From Ryuthela nishihirai (Eukaryota; Arthropoda; Arachnida; Araneae; Heptathelidae), in NCBI GenBank assembly GCA_038380435.1, contig JAWZYU010000019.1, positions 25,383,801 to 25,447,800 of the forward strand: DNA of 64,000 bases, given 5' to 3'. The position numbers and the translations under genes are program-made. How positions within the stretch are numbered: the stretch's first letter is position 1; each line of letters opens with the position of its first letter. Positions 33,091 through 43,472 of the stretch are shown piece after piece. The notes under the pieces were generated by a model. The model was not told the DNA's origin and did no database searches. It saw only the letters and a program-made list of their open reading frames with translations.

Positions 33091-34473
33091 GTGTTTGGTG
33101 GTAAATTTATTGTTTTGGATGCTGTGATTAACACATGTGTAGAATGAGGTTAAATTGTCTGGTGTTTGTGTGGTGATACTGGTTTCACAGTTTGCGGAGA
33201 AGTTGTGCCAGTTAATGTGTGTTTTTGTTGAGTATGCTGTGGGTTTAACTCCTTGAAGGGTGAGGAAAATTGGATAATGGTCACTAGCCCATGTGGAATG
33301 GTGTACTTACCAATTTATGATGGGGGAAATGTCTGATGGTGAAAGGATGAGGTCAAGAACTGACTCATATGGGGGCTTGGTGAAGGTGGGTGAACCATCA
33401 TTGTGTATGGCCAATTTGTAGTGTAGAATGAAAGTTTCAATTATGCTTCCTCTATTGTTTGTGTAGTTGCTTCCCCATAAGGTATTGTGTGAATTGAAGT
33501 CTCCTACAATGATGTTGGGGCCAGGAGATAGAGAGAATATGTGATCAAAGTCTTTTATTTATTTTTTGATGTTGATGTGTGTATTAGGGTAGAAGTATAC
33601 ATTGTAGAGGTTTAAAATTGTATTATGTAATTTAATGTTCACTCCTACAATATCCATGTAGGTGTAGGTGATTGGGTTAGGAATTAGGCAGTGGGGGTAT
33701 TTTTTGTGTATCAAGGTGGTTGAGTTAGAGTGATTTTTCTTAGTATTGGCTCTGTGTTTAATGTATGGTTTATAGTTGAAATTTTCTGGTATTCTGGTCT
33801 CATTTAAAGCCAATATGGGTATTATGTGTAGATTTGTGATTGTTTTTAATTCGAGGATTTTGTTGGGGAGGGATCTGCAATTCCATTGGATGCAAGTGCA
33901 TGGGGTGGGGGTGTCAGGAGGGAAGAGGGGGGAACTGCCGCAAGAGGGGGAGGGAGGGGGGAGAGTTAATGTAGTTGCAGGAGAAGTGCCACTATGGCCT
34001 GTATGGCTAAGTTGAGTTGGGGGGGTTCTGTTTTGTGGTGGCAGAAGGGCATCAATGAGAGGGACAATTAATTGCAATAGTTGGTATGTGAGGTTGTGTT
34101 GGGTAGTTGGTGGTGGTTGAGATTTAGCAGCTGGGGTCCTTTTAGTCTTGGTTCTTCTCAGATAGTTAGTTTTTGCCCTTCTGGTGGAGAATTTGGGTGA
34201 GGGTGGGGGTGTTTGCTGCTGGGTAAGTTGAACTGGTGCTTCTTCATCTGATGTGGGGATAATTGTTGGTTTCCTTGTGGGCAAGGCAGGGAATGTGGTG
34301 GTAGAGGTGAGGTCAAATGTATGGTCAGGGTTTTGCGTGGTGGTAGTAAGAGAAGGGTGTGGTTTTGCTTTCCGTTGTGGTAGGACTGTGGGAGCGGGAA
34401 GTAGAGGTTTAGGTGTAGGCAACTGTGGAGGAGGTGTGGTAGTAATAGTGGTGATTGGAGTTTTATCAGTCAT
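33091..34473 (-). pseudogene. LINE C Pro/Thr-rich linker and endonuclease
   Basis: The first part is low-complexity Pro/Thr. The endonuclease starts CIQWNCRSLPNKI, with the LNETRIP block, and after a TAA at 33559-33561 continues in the same frame with GPNIIVGDFNSHNTLWG and a TWASDHYPI block near 33290. A further stop precedes that block at about 33310. Endonuclease nicks target DNA for target-primed reverse transcription. Confidence 0.65.
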
Positions 34474-34851
34474 TGTGTTGGCGATGCTTGTGGTGGCTGC
34501 TGTTTTTATTTTAATTGCCCTTTGTCGGACAGGACACTTGCCAAAGGTGGCTACATGGGGTCCTCCACAGTTTCAGCATAGTAGTGGTTGGGTCCTTTTG
34601 CATTCATATGACATGTGGGGTTGGGCACAGTGTTTGCATCTTGCTGTGCTTCTACAGATTTTTATAATGTGGCCATGTCTTTGACATTTAATGCATTGTG
34701 GAGGTGGCTTCACTGTTATCATACAGACCTGGTTTGATGTTTCAGAAGCTTGACGATGGTTGCTCCTGTCAGTGGCTTTAGCAGTCGATCTTGGGTCTCT
34801 TGTCTTCACTGGGTTGATTCCTGGATCCATAGTTAGCATTTCCTTCATCAT
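34474..34851 (-). pseudogene. LINE C gag-like zinc-knuckle region
   Basis: Starts MMKEMLTMDPG and carries two CCHC knuckles, CIKCQRHGHIIKIC and CKHCAQPHMSYEC, as in ORF1 proteins of I-type LINEs that bind RNA. The segment stops at 34573-34575; beyond it GKCPVRQRAIKIKTAA continues in the same phase as the downstream ORF, so it may originally have been one ORF. Confidence 0.65.
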
Positions 34852-34924
34852 AGTTAAAAATGAGCGAAAACTAGTCTTTAAAAAGACTGTTCAAAATCGG
34901 AGAGAAAACAAAGCAGCCTGCTCT

Positions 34925-35646
34925 GTTTACCGCGATAATTTCTGTGGAGGGAAAATCTTCCGCTGTGTTTTCTGTTTGTTTGTGGGTTGACAGCCCCAAG
35001 TGAATAGATTCGCAGGATATGTTTATCAGCTGGTGGATAATCCTGAGCAGAGGTCATCGCAGGCACCTGAACGCTTTGCTTCTATTGGCATCGTCAAATT
35101 CTACAGTGGAGGAAGTCTTCCAGTGTAGATGGCTTCAGCCTTTAGTGGTGGGGGAACGTCTTTGCCCCATGTCTGCGATTAGGGGGCTGTTTGATATTGT
35201 CGGCATTCCCTCTCTCAATAAACATAGTTTCTTTAAACATCCCGCTAACCATTTTCTCTCCATAGGTAGTTGGAATGTGAGGACTCTGCACAGAGCTTTT
35301 TCTCTTGGTGACCTCACAGAAGAATTCCACCATTATAATTTAGATTTTCTTGGCTTGCAAGAGACCAGATGAACAGATAAAGGTCAGATTCTTAAAAATA
35401 ATCTTAAATTTCTCTTTTCAGGGAGGGACGACAATAAGCATCACCAAGGCGTGGGTCTGCTTCTCAGCAGACACGCTAGTGATGCTCTTCTAAGATATGA
35501 GTGCATTAATGAAAGGTTTCTTACAGCAAAATTTCAGACAAGTGTTAAAGACTTGAATGTTATCTGCTGTTATGCCCCCACTGAGAATGCCGATGAGGAT
35601 GAGAAGGATAGGTTATATGAACAACTTCAGGATATTTTAAATTCTA
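34925..35646 (+). mobile_element. family A LINE 5' fragment A5
   Basis: 5' untranslated region including GCAGGATATGTTTATCAGCTGG (in part at 35010-35030), then the endonuclease start SWNVRTLHRAFSLGDLTEEFHHYNLDFLGLQETR, a TGA replacing the Trp after it (35369-35371), and the ECINERFLTAKFQTSVKDLNV block. It ends at GATATTTTAAATTCT (35646), so RT is missing. It supplies the unbroken version of the site where mariner M1 landed in A1. Confidence 0.75.
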
Positions 35647-35828
35647 GCCATCTCGGTGATTCACTGCCATTGGTTGATTGAGTCACGTTGGTTTTGGGCG
35701 CCATGTTTTGCCGTACCGTGTGACAAAAGCCTATGAGTTAGTGTATGTACAAAGTTGAAACGTCTCAGTTTTTGTAGTTTTATATATTTATACCAATTTT
35801 TTTATGCAAAAGTTGTCATATTTTATGT

Positions 35829-35939
35829 ATGCCTCACTGCGCTGCATTTCGGTGTAAAAAATTCACTCAAAGAAATAAATTAATGAATATTTTTTTCCGA
35901 GAAACTCCATCAGAAGACCGCAATCGGCTGAAAAAGTGA
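35829..35939 (+). pseudogene. THAP-domain fragment
   Basis: A short reading frame MPHCAAFRCKKF...FFRETPSEDRNRLKK ending at TGA 35937-35939. The start (M, P, C-x4-C) and FF-x-E-TP...R-LKK match the N-terminal half of a THAP zinc finger, a DNA-binding module common in P-element/THAP9-like transposases and some host proteins. The TGA sits where the domain normally has its invariant Trp (LKKW). The C-x2-H half is not seen, so it is a dead relic or a first exon. Confidence 0.45.
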
Positions 35940-36553
35940 AATGAGCTAACTAAAAACAAACATATAATTTCTTTAAGGTTCGTTTGAAAAACGAGCTAAC
36001 GTTTTCACTTTCTCGTCTGCCTATGCTAATTTTGTTCGTCTGTCTGTCCGTCTATCTGTTAACTGTTGTCTGTCCATCTGTTTTTCCACCTGTCTGTCCA
36101 AGGAACAGAAAATCAATTTTTTTTTTACTTTTAAAACGAAATGAAAAATTCTTTTTGGACTGAATAGGTGTCGAACAAATATTGCGATTTGCAATTTTGA
36201 AAATTTTTAATAGCTTCAATACCGCCCTTTAGCGGTGGGAAAAGATGGAAAATGCTAAAATTGCAAACGAATATTACAAACAAACTATTTACAATGGAAA
36301 TCTGAAATTTTGGTAGTAGTGTTGTGGTCAGAAGGTTTACAATGGCAACAAGGCTTTGCCGTCTTAGCCAAAAGGGGGTTCGAAAATTAAACCATTTTTA
36401 AAGAGATAAACGAAACAATATTCATATATGTATTTTTTGTTTCACAGGCACTAACAAAATATTAATGATTTGAACAATATTTGATAATCTGTGCATTGCC
36501 TGTAGATATTTAAATGTCTATAAATCAATAAATGTTTCTGTGGAAAAAGTTTT

Positions 36554-36625
36554 GCCGACATACGGGATTCGAACCCGCATCTCTCCAGAAACATGCCAGA
36601 GTATTCTAACCTGTTGAAGTAAGGC
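36554..36625 (-). repeat. tRNA-like module 1 (minus orientation)
   Basis: Read leftwards it has GCGGGTTCGAATCCCGTATG, a perfect B box with a T-arm stem, and a terminal GTCGGC. The 5' part GCCTTACTTCAACAGG is poorly paired, so it is not a functional tRNA. Confidence 0.55.
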
Positions 36626-36878
36626 TGTCTCAGTCTTTTTTCCACTAATAATGACTATCACTCTTCCCGTGAATTTTGGGCGCTTCCTTATGGCGCCATT
36701 TATGATCTCTGGTGGCAAATACATTTCCTTTTTGGTGCTCTGAGTAAGATGGAAATAAAAAATGAAATCACATCACGCTATTTAGCATTTTTAATGATTT
36801 AAACACTATTTGATAATCTCAACTTCACATATAGACCTTAAAACGTCTATTAATCAATAAACGTTTTTTGTGAAAAAA

Positions 36879-36954
36879 GCCGGCATTAGTTTAATGGATT
36901 AGAATACTCTGGCATGTTTTTGGAGAGATGCGGGTTCGAATCCCGTATGTCAGC
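36879..36954 (+). repeat. tRNA-like module 2 (plus orientation)
   Basis: Starts GCCGGCATTAGTTTAATGG (A-box-like) and ends GGGTTCGAATCCCGTATGTC. The acceptor-like ends pair with one mismatch and the T arm pairs fully. The anticodon arm (CTCT...AGAG) has a loop that is too long. A tRNA gene is therefore rejected in favour of a tRNA-derived repeat. Confidence 0.55.
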
Positions 36955-37339
36955 GAAAATGTTTTTCTACAAAAATATGAATATTTACAATTTTGGAATC
37001 GCCATCAGTTGGAATTTCCAGTGTTAGAGCGTGCTAATGGTGGTAAATGAAAACTCGTAAGGCGATCTCTAGCGGCGTAAAAAAGCTGGAAAAAAACCAA
37101 TCTTTAAATAAATATTGCAAACGATCTATTTTTGCTAGAAACTTAAATTTTTGGCCATAGAGTGTAATGATCAAGTGGTTTACACTAATAGTAATGATTT
37201 GTCCCGTTGCTAAAATGCAACTTTTCTGCTTTAAGAGATAAATGAAAAACTTTTTTTGCACATTACAGGTACTAATAAAATATTAATAGTTTATTTTCTC
37301 AATTATACAGTAGTTCGAATTTCCACTGTCAGAGCGTAC

Positions 37340-38525
37340 TGAAAGTGTAAAATAACTAAAAGAACGCATATCGTCTTTGGTGTATATGAGAATCACATTT
37401 TCAAAGAGAATGAAGTTCTTCCTTTGACTAATTTTTCACTCTTTAAAAGTTTTAATTATGGATATTCGTGTTGTTTTTCTGCTGAGGTTCCGCCATCCTC
37501 ACGAATCTTCTACTATGGCGTATAAACTGACATGCTCCTGTCAGACCTCTGTACAAGCAGCTTGTTGAGGGGTTATTTATTTATTTTTTAATGTATGATG
37601 TGGGGAAATGCACAGAGTAATATTTTATTAGTAATTGTCAAACATAAAAAGTATTTGTCTTTTAGTTCTAAAATTTAAAAAGTTGCTTTTCTGTCACTCC
37701 TCTGAAAACAGTGGGCAGATCATTGCTGTCAGTGGAATTTTTACCATAACAGAACTCCACACACCAAAATCTCTATCATAAACAGATCACTTGAAACATT
37801 CGTTAAAAATTTTGCAGTTTCGATATTTAGTGATCTCTAATGACATAAATTAAAACTACCTTTGAAAATGCGAATTACATTTCATTAGTAACCAACTAAA
37901 AAAGAGATTTCCATTATCTCTTAAAACAAAACCGTTCAGTTTCTTACCTACATTAAGCTTAGGGTCAACTCATGGTTGTCAATGGAATTTTCAAGACTCT
38001 CACATTCCACGACCAAAATTTTAAATTTCTAGCATAACTACATCGTTTGCAATATTCATTTTAAATTTTTCGATTTTTTTCTACTGTTAGAGGGCACAGT
38101 TATAGCTTTTGGGAAATTCGCAAAATGCAAATTGTCATATTTCATTAATACCTGTCCAACATAAAAAGAATTTTAAATTTATCTCTAAAAACATACACTT
38201 TTCTTTTAAAACAAAAAAAGTTACATTCACCCCTCCCCTGGGTCTAAAGGGTCAAGTGATTGTTGCCAATGGTAAATTCGTAACCTTCACATTTCAACAC
38301 CAAAATTTCAACTAACAAATTTACATTGTTTGGAATATTCGTTTGATATTTTGGAATTTTCAACTTTTTCCACCGTCAGAGGGCGCAGTTATAACTTTTG
38401 GGAGATTCGAAAAATGCAAATCGTAATATATCATTAACACCTATCTAACAAAAAAAAATTTATTTATCTGTATAAACAAAAAAGTTTAATGTCTGCAGAC
38501 GGAAAGACAACAAAACGAAATTATA
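37340..38525 (-). repeat. family R tandem units, reverse block (copy R2b)
   Basis: Read leftwards it repeats the R order: CTGCAGACATTAAAC start, three to four units with CCCTCTGACGGTGGAAAAAG, AATATTCC/AATATTGCAAACGATG and ACCAAAATTT words, then the end module (ACTTTTAAAGAGTGAAAAAT...GATATGCGTTC) at 37455-37340. With R2a it forms a long inverted arrangement of tandem repeats, as in foldback elements. Confidence 0.6.
37458..37592 (+). repeat. SINE family S, copy S3 (5'-truncated)
   Basis: Contains TTTTTCTGCTGAGGTTC, the TATAAACTGACATGCTCCTGTCAG hairpin region (in part) and AAGCAGCTTGTTGAGGGG. The tRNA head is missing. Inserted between the R end module and the reverse R units. Confidence 0.8.
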
Positions 38526-39389
38526 TCATTTTTTTAAAAAAAGCCCTAAAATTCACTTTTCCTTTTCTAGTCGTTTTCTAAAGGGCTTCCATTCACGAAC
38601 ACTGAAACCTGTATCAAATATTACCTTACCTTTTCATGAATCCATAAGTATTCGTGCAGTACCATTCATCTAGGAAGGCTAAACAATCCAAGCTACGGCA
38701 AAATATGGCCTGCAATTTTGAGATGGCCAACCTCTACCTACATAGGGCCTCTAATATGAACTAGTTGTATGATGCAAACATATCTGCTAATTTAGCACCA
38801 AAAGAGTGGCCATTGGTTAAATATTTGTAAGTTTTTTTAAGCATGTGTAAAACTGAAAATTATTACAGATGTGATAGATGCATAATTTGCTTGCAGGAAT
38901 CTTGATGTCAATGTCAGACATTGGCTGCTGACAGTACTGTGTTTTGTTCTCTTTTTCTATAATGAAATTAATATACACTTCATAGTATTTGAAATCTTTC
39001 AAAAGAAATTATTAATGTGAATTTTAGCCTTTTAAAGATGACATTTTAAATATCTATTAATTTTATATACCGTATAGAATTTGGATTCTATATTTTTACT
39101 CTTTTTTACAGCTTTTTTTTTATCTAATAGGCTGTATAATTTTAAATTTGCCGGAACTGTATAACATCAAATTGCGACATGTGTATTTCCTCACAAATCT
39201 GGTGGGGAAAGGCATGCCACTACTTCTGTTCCACCCGTTGAAAATGCTAGTAACTGGAGCAAAAGGGAAAACGTATTAAAGTATATATACCGATAATGGA
39301 CAAAAAATTGAAAATAGCAACGTAAAATCAATATTTAGGTGTTGGGTCACCACATGAGTCCAGTACAGCTATATACGTTATGGCATGAA
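38526..39389. other. stretch without recognised gene
   Basis: AT-rich; nothing supported on either strand. Confidence 0.5.
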
Positions 39390-40560
39390 TACTACCAGTG
39401 TCTGAAAGTCAGCCAGAGGGATAGACACCATTCGTCCACAAGGAACTAGATCAATTCCTGCGTATTCGATATGGAGCTGTAAAGTGCAGCTTGTGACATC
39501 ATTCTAGAAGTTCCCATAGATTTTCCAGCAGGTTGATAATTGGTGACTGCTGTGGCCATGGTGTGTGAGAACATTGTCTGTTGCCCTCAAACCACTGGGT
39601 GGCCACATGTGCTCTGTGGATGGGAACATTGTCATCCTGGGTTGGGTTGTTTTACCTCTGAGCGGCACGTTTTTGCACACCATGGGCTAAATGGCCAGGT
39701 CACATGGACCCCGAAGGCTCAGAGAAGGTTGGGGGAGGGGACCCACTGGAACAGCTGTTGGGAGACAGATGGTAGCCTCCTGTCAAGGACATCGTGCACA
39801 GGGTATGGCTCTCCCGCACACGGAGCCACGGCTTAACGTCCCATCCGACGGACGGCGGCCTTTCCAAGCCCATCGGTGTCCGCTACTGACCGTGGGCAGG
39901 GTGGGAAATTTTTCGGAGATAAATCTCAACGCTGACTCAGCTGGGACTCGAACCTGGGAACTACCGATTACGAGCCTGGCGCGCTACCGACTGAGCCACC
40001 CCCGCCCACATTGTCATCCTGAAAGACAGCTTTCTTCATTAAATAAATGATGTAATATTGGATGAAATGATCACTCAGAACTATCAAATAATGACTTGCA
40101 ATTAATATTGCCTTTAAATGGAATGAGGCACCCAAACTGTGGCACAAGAAAGCACCCCACACTAATACAGAACCACCAGAAACCTTAAAGTAGAAAAAAC
40201 GAGCAATCAGAGTTGTAAGCTTCCTTTGGTTGGTGCAAAAAGCCACAAAACTGGCCTCGCACATCCTACGTTGAAATCCGTGCACAACTGATCAGCTGTA
40301 GCTCTCTGGTTTCGCTTTGCACATCACACTAACGCTCGAATGCCCCGATTTTAGAGTATGCACTTTTACCCACTGTTGCCTTTTGCAGATGATGTCTTAC
40401 CTTTAGATTCCCATGCAGATATGATCTTGGAAACTTTTCATGAAACATTAGCAAGGTCAGCCTAGTGACTGAAGCTCTTGCAAATGTGCTCCAACAATTG
40501 CGCCCTTTCGAAATTGCTCCTCTCAATGACATGGTACTAATAATCACCTGCAATTATGCT
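39390..40560 (-). mobile_element. Tc1-like transposon relic split by a SINE
   Basis: Minus-strand transposase pieces in several frames. The helix-turn-helix region is at 40553-40380 (FERAQLL, SKIISAWES, TSSAKGNSG in changing phases). The catalytic part has SGGSVLVWGAFLCHSLGA and VFQDDN, which ends at the SINE T1. Beyond the SINE, VPIHRAHVATQWFE and WPQQSPIINLLENLWE complete the DD34E-type core. Stops and shifts make it non-functional. Terminal repeats were not identified. Confidence 0.7.
39640..40007 (-). repeat. SINE family T, copy T1, with 14-bp target duplication
   Basis: tRNA-derived head, read leftwards: GGGTGGCTCAGTCGGTAGCG (A box) and CCCAGGTTCGAGTCCCAG (B box). A family-specific body of about 290 bp follows, ending GTAAAACAACCCAACCC. 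ACATTGTCATCCTG occurs on both sides (39626-39639, 40008-40021), showing insertion into the Tc1 transposase gene. Confidence 0.9.
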
Positions 40561-40574
40561 GGGTTTGCCACTTA

Positions 40575-41024
40575 AAATTCTGGGGTTCATTTATATGTGA
40601 TTTATTTTTTACGATTCGCACTTTCAAAATCTCAATGGTTACAACCTCGTCCACTAAAGGTGGAAAAAAATTGAAAATTCCGAAATTTTAAACGAATATT
40701 GCAAACGATGTATTGATGCTAGAAATTTTTAATTTTAGTGGTGGAATATGAGTCATGAAGTTTCCTTTGGCAACAGTGAGTTGATCCCTTAAGCCGAGGT
40801 GGGTGGGGAACGCAATAGTTTCATTTTACAGATAATTGGAAAACTCGTTATTTGGATTGGTATGTATAATGAAACGTAATGCGAATGCTGCAAGTGATCT
40901 GTTTATGGTAGAAATTTCAGTGATAGATAGAGTTCCACTGACATTAGTGATATTCCACTGACAGTAGCAATATGCCCTCTTTTCTCAGAGGGGTGTGAAA
41001 AAAGAAATTTTTTAAATTGAAAGA
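40575..41024 (+). repeat. family R tandem units, copy R3 (left part)
   Basis: Units with CGTCCACTAAAGGTGGAAAAA, CGAATATTGCAAACGATG and TTTTAGTGGTGGAATATGAG. It is interrupted by the LINE A6 duplication and finishes at 41895-42050 with the end module. Confidence 0.6.
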
Positions 41025-41746
41025 ATATTATTTATTACAGTATTTATTACAGTTACAGTAAATCACGGTACAAGTAATTTTAGATGTTAATTTAAATGTT
41101 CAATATCTTGATATGTAGTATAGTAATACTTTATATATAAATACTGATAAAATACTCATCATCATCATCCTCAAGTAGCCATGGGTTACGGAGGTCCAAC
41201 CAGACCGTACAATTTAGTTCTCCAAACATATCTGTCCTGAGCTACATCTGCTGCATCTGGCCACTGCACACAAATTCTAACAAGGTCCTGTTTGACATTG
41301 TCTGCCAACCGCATTCTAGGTCTCCCCCTCTTTCTGAGGCCTTTAGGCGCATTATTCATAACCCTATTCGCCAATCTATAGCTATATATTATTTATTACA
41401 GTATTTATTACAGTTACAGTAAATCACGGTACAAGTAATTTTAGATGTTAATTTAAATGTTCAATGGCTTGATATGTAGTATAGTAATACTTTCTATATA
41501 AATGCTGATAAAATACTCATCATCATCATCCTCAAGTAGCCATGGGTTAGGAGGTCCAACCAGACCGTACAATTTAGTTCTCCCAACATATCTGTCCTGA
41601 GCTACATCTGCTGCATCTGGCCATTGCACACCAATTCTAACAAGGTCCTGTTTGACATTGTCTGCCAATCGCATTCTAGGTCTCCCCCTCTTTCTGAGGC
41701 CTTTAGGCGCATTATTCATAACCCTATTCGCCAATCTATAACTATT
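41025..41746. repeat. 361-bp tandem duplication carrying a LINE A tail
   Basis: Unit 1 is 41025-41385 and unit 2 is 41386-41746, about 97 percent identical by eye. Each starts ATATTATTTATTACAG and includes the same AT-rich flank plus the ATC-repeat tail and end of a minus-strand family A copy. Unit 2 runs on into further family A sequence, so unit 1 is the added copy. Confidence 0.85.
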
Positions 41747-41893
41747 CATACGGGCAACATGGCCAAACCAACGGACTCTCTCTGCACAATATGCTGCTTA
41801 AAGGAGATTGCCGACTCTTTGCCTAACCTCATCATTAGTTACAAAGTTGAACCACCTAATGCCCAAGATAATGCGTAAGCATCTAGAATCAGA
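41157..41893 (-). mobile_element. family A LINE 3'-end fragments A6 (duplicated)
   Basis: Two minus-strand copies of the C-terminal block MANRVMNNAPKGLRKRGRPR...VKQDLVRI-VQWPDAADVAQ (41374-41186 and 41749-41560), with the second extending upstream through RWFGHVARMNSYR to LGIRWFNFV. The lower copy lies in the duplicated unit. RT and endonuclease are absent. Confidence 0.8.
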
Positions 41894-41894
41894 A

Positions 41895-42050
41895 TCGTTT
41901 TGTATTGATTTTCGTTTTGTATTTTCCCCCATCATCCATTATTCGAATTAAAACTATTAAGGAGTGAAAAAGTAGGTAAACGAAAAACTTAATTCTCTTT
42001 GAAAACGAGATTCCCATACGCCAGCTGTGTTATGCGTTTTAATTATTTAC
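41895..42050 (+). repeat. family R end module, copy R3 (right part)
   Basis: CATCATCCATTATTCGAATT, AACTATTAAGGAGTGAAAAA, TTCTCTTTGAAAACGAGATT and TATGCGTTTTAATTATTTAC match the end modules at 11150 and, reversed, 37340. Confidence 0.6.
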
Positions 42051-42296
42051 TTACGATAACATATGCATTGTGTGGTTTCTTCAGCGATATTACTTCTACA
42101 TAAGTTATTCCATTTAATTCTTTTAAATTCACAAAATATGTTCATTTATAAATGTTTTTAATTTACCTGCAATATTTTTTAATGTTATTAAATATGTTCT
42201 TAGGCTTATTTATTTTCTATCGATATTTTATTATTATTATGCGGTATGTCAGGATATTTTATTCTTTTTACATTAATATGAGATTTTCTATTTCGT

Positions 42297-43379
42297 TTAA
42301 CCAATGATTAATTTTGGATCCAATTCGTTATAACGATCTTTAGATCGTGCCAGACTTGTATACCTAGGTATTTTGAAGTGCAGAGCGTATTGTGTAGTCT
42401 CACAGCTCTCTGATCTGTGTGATTGTTCCTCACAGTTCCTAGATATGTCACCAGCGACATAGACACTCTGCCATGCATCACCAGTAGTTGCGTGGTCAAA
42501 AGCATTATCTGCGCTATCTCTACGTTTATTGATTTCCAGTAGAAGATCCACATTTCGAGGTTCTCCTTTCTTGCGATCCGATTCTTTTGTAGTCTCCCTC
42601 TCGCAGTCCTCTCGCACTTTCTCCATCTCTCTCGAGATCTCTTCAATCCGTATGAAGGCTTCATCAGAACGCCGCTGCCCCAGCGAACTTCTCCTGTCCG
42701 TCGAATTTTGTAAAAATGAATTGAATCTAAATTGCTTCTTTTTCAGATAGCGAAGAATCTTGGAATGTTTTCTGGTTCCACATCGTTTCTTTCCCCCATC
42801 AGCATTATGTTCATCTGTACTATAGCTCCCACTGTTGGAGATATATTCACCTTCAACAAAGCTATTACATTTTCGATTGAGTTCGGTTTTAATATCCTTG
42901 AACTGATCAATAATCTTATCAATTTGAGAAGCCACTTCAGCTCTCATCTCATTATTTTGTGCGGCCATTTCGGCTTTCAAGTCATCTTTTTGAGAAACTA
43001 TCTCAGTTCTCAACTCATTATTTTGTGCGGCCATTTCGGCTTTCAAGTCATCGTTTTGTCTAACAAGGTCACCAATTTTGTTAGCCATATCGGCTTTCAA
43101 GTCATCGTTTGAGAAACTATCTCAGTTCTCAACTCATTATTTTGTGCGGCCATTTCGGCTTTCAAGTCATGGTGTTGTCTAACAAGGTCGCCAATTTTGT
43201 TAGCCATATCGGCTTTCAAGTCATCTTTTTGAGAAACTATCTCAGTTCTCAACTCATTATTTTGTGCGGCCATTTCGGCTTTCAAGTCATCTTTTTGAGA
43301 AACTATCTCAGTTCTCAACTCATTATTTTGACTTTTAATGTCATTCAATAACTTTACTAATTCATCCATACTTCTAGTT
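42297..43379 (-). pseudogene. coiled-coil gag-like ORF of an LTR-retrotransposon relic
   Basis: From MDELVKLLND at 43379 the protein is built of near-identical 22-residue heptad-type repeats (NNELRTEIVSQKDDLKAEMAAQ) and an ADMANKIGDLVRQ variant, a long parallel coiled coil by appearance. A one- or two-base loss near 43105 shifts the frame, and the rest runs to 42297. The C-terminal part is basic and holds a degraded knuckle-like GDISRNCEEQ. With a primer-binding site just upstream this is best read as gag. No pol remains. Confidence 0.6.
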
Positions 43380-43397
43380 AACAGCATTGAATAAATT

Positions 43398-43415
43398 ATC
43401 CCACTCCTGACACCA
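43398..43415 (-). promoter_or_regulatory. candidate primer-binding site, tRNA-Leu type
   Basis: On the minus strand TGGTGTCAGGAGTGGGAT, one mismatch from the site complementary to the 3' end of an animal tRNA-Leu. It lies 2 nt downstream of a possible LTR end (...GGAGCA at 43418) and just before the gag-like ORF. Confidence 0.6.
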
Positions 43416-43417
43416 AA

Positions 43418-43472
43418 TGCTCCAGTCACGTTAACTCGTGAAGTCACTGCAGCGCGTTCATCCGTCGCAACA
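43418..43472 (-). repeat. possible LTR remnant (55 bp)
   Basis: Minus-strand TGTTGCGACGG...CTGGAGCA has TG...CA ends and abuts the primer site, but is far shorter than normal LTRs. Either most of the LTR is deleted or the outer border is coincidental. Confidence 0.35.

Larger units (their letters stand above)
31356..34870 (-). mobile_element. LINE C, 5' part (ORF1, endonuclease, RT)
   Basis: Minus-strand continuation of the element at 22085-23444. Order from its 5' end: zinc-knuckle ORF1 (34851-34500), Pro/Thr-rich region, endonuclease, RT, then the segment that joins RNase H across the LTR insertion. Strong C/A bias of the coding strand differs from families A and B. The 5' boundary with A5 lies between about 34870 and 34925. 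Total element length without D is about 4.9 kb. Confidence 0.8.
35960..37330 (+). repeat. family R tandem units, forward block (copy R2a)
   Basis: Begins with the CTGTCTGTCCGTCTATCTG stretch near 36036. It contains forward units near 36120-36420 and 37000-37290 with CGAATATTACAAACAAACTA, GAAATTTTGGTAGTAGTG and unit-end GATTTG words. Two tRNA-like modules interrupt it. Mirrored by R2b at 37340-38525. Confidence 0.6.

Noticed and set aside
36554..36954. Functional tRNA genes
   Set aside because: The anticodon arm loop is too long and the D arm does not fold; only acceptor-like and T arms pair.
42900..43350. CRISPR-like array
   Set aside because: The repeats are translated coiled-coil heptads in one frame with no unique spacers.
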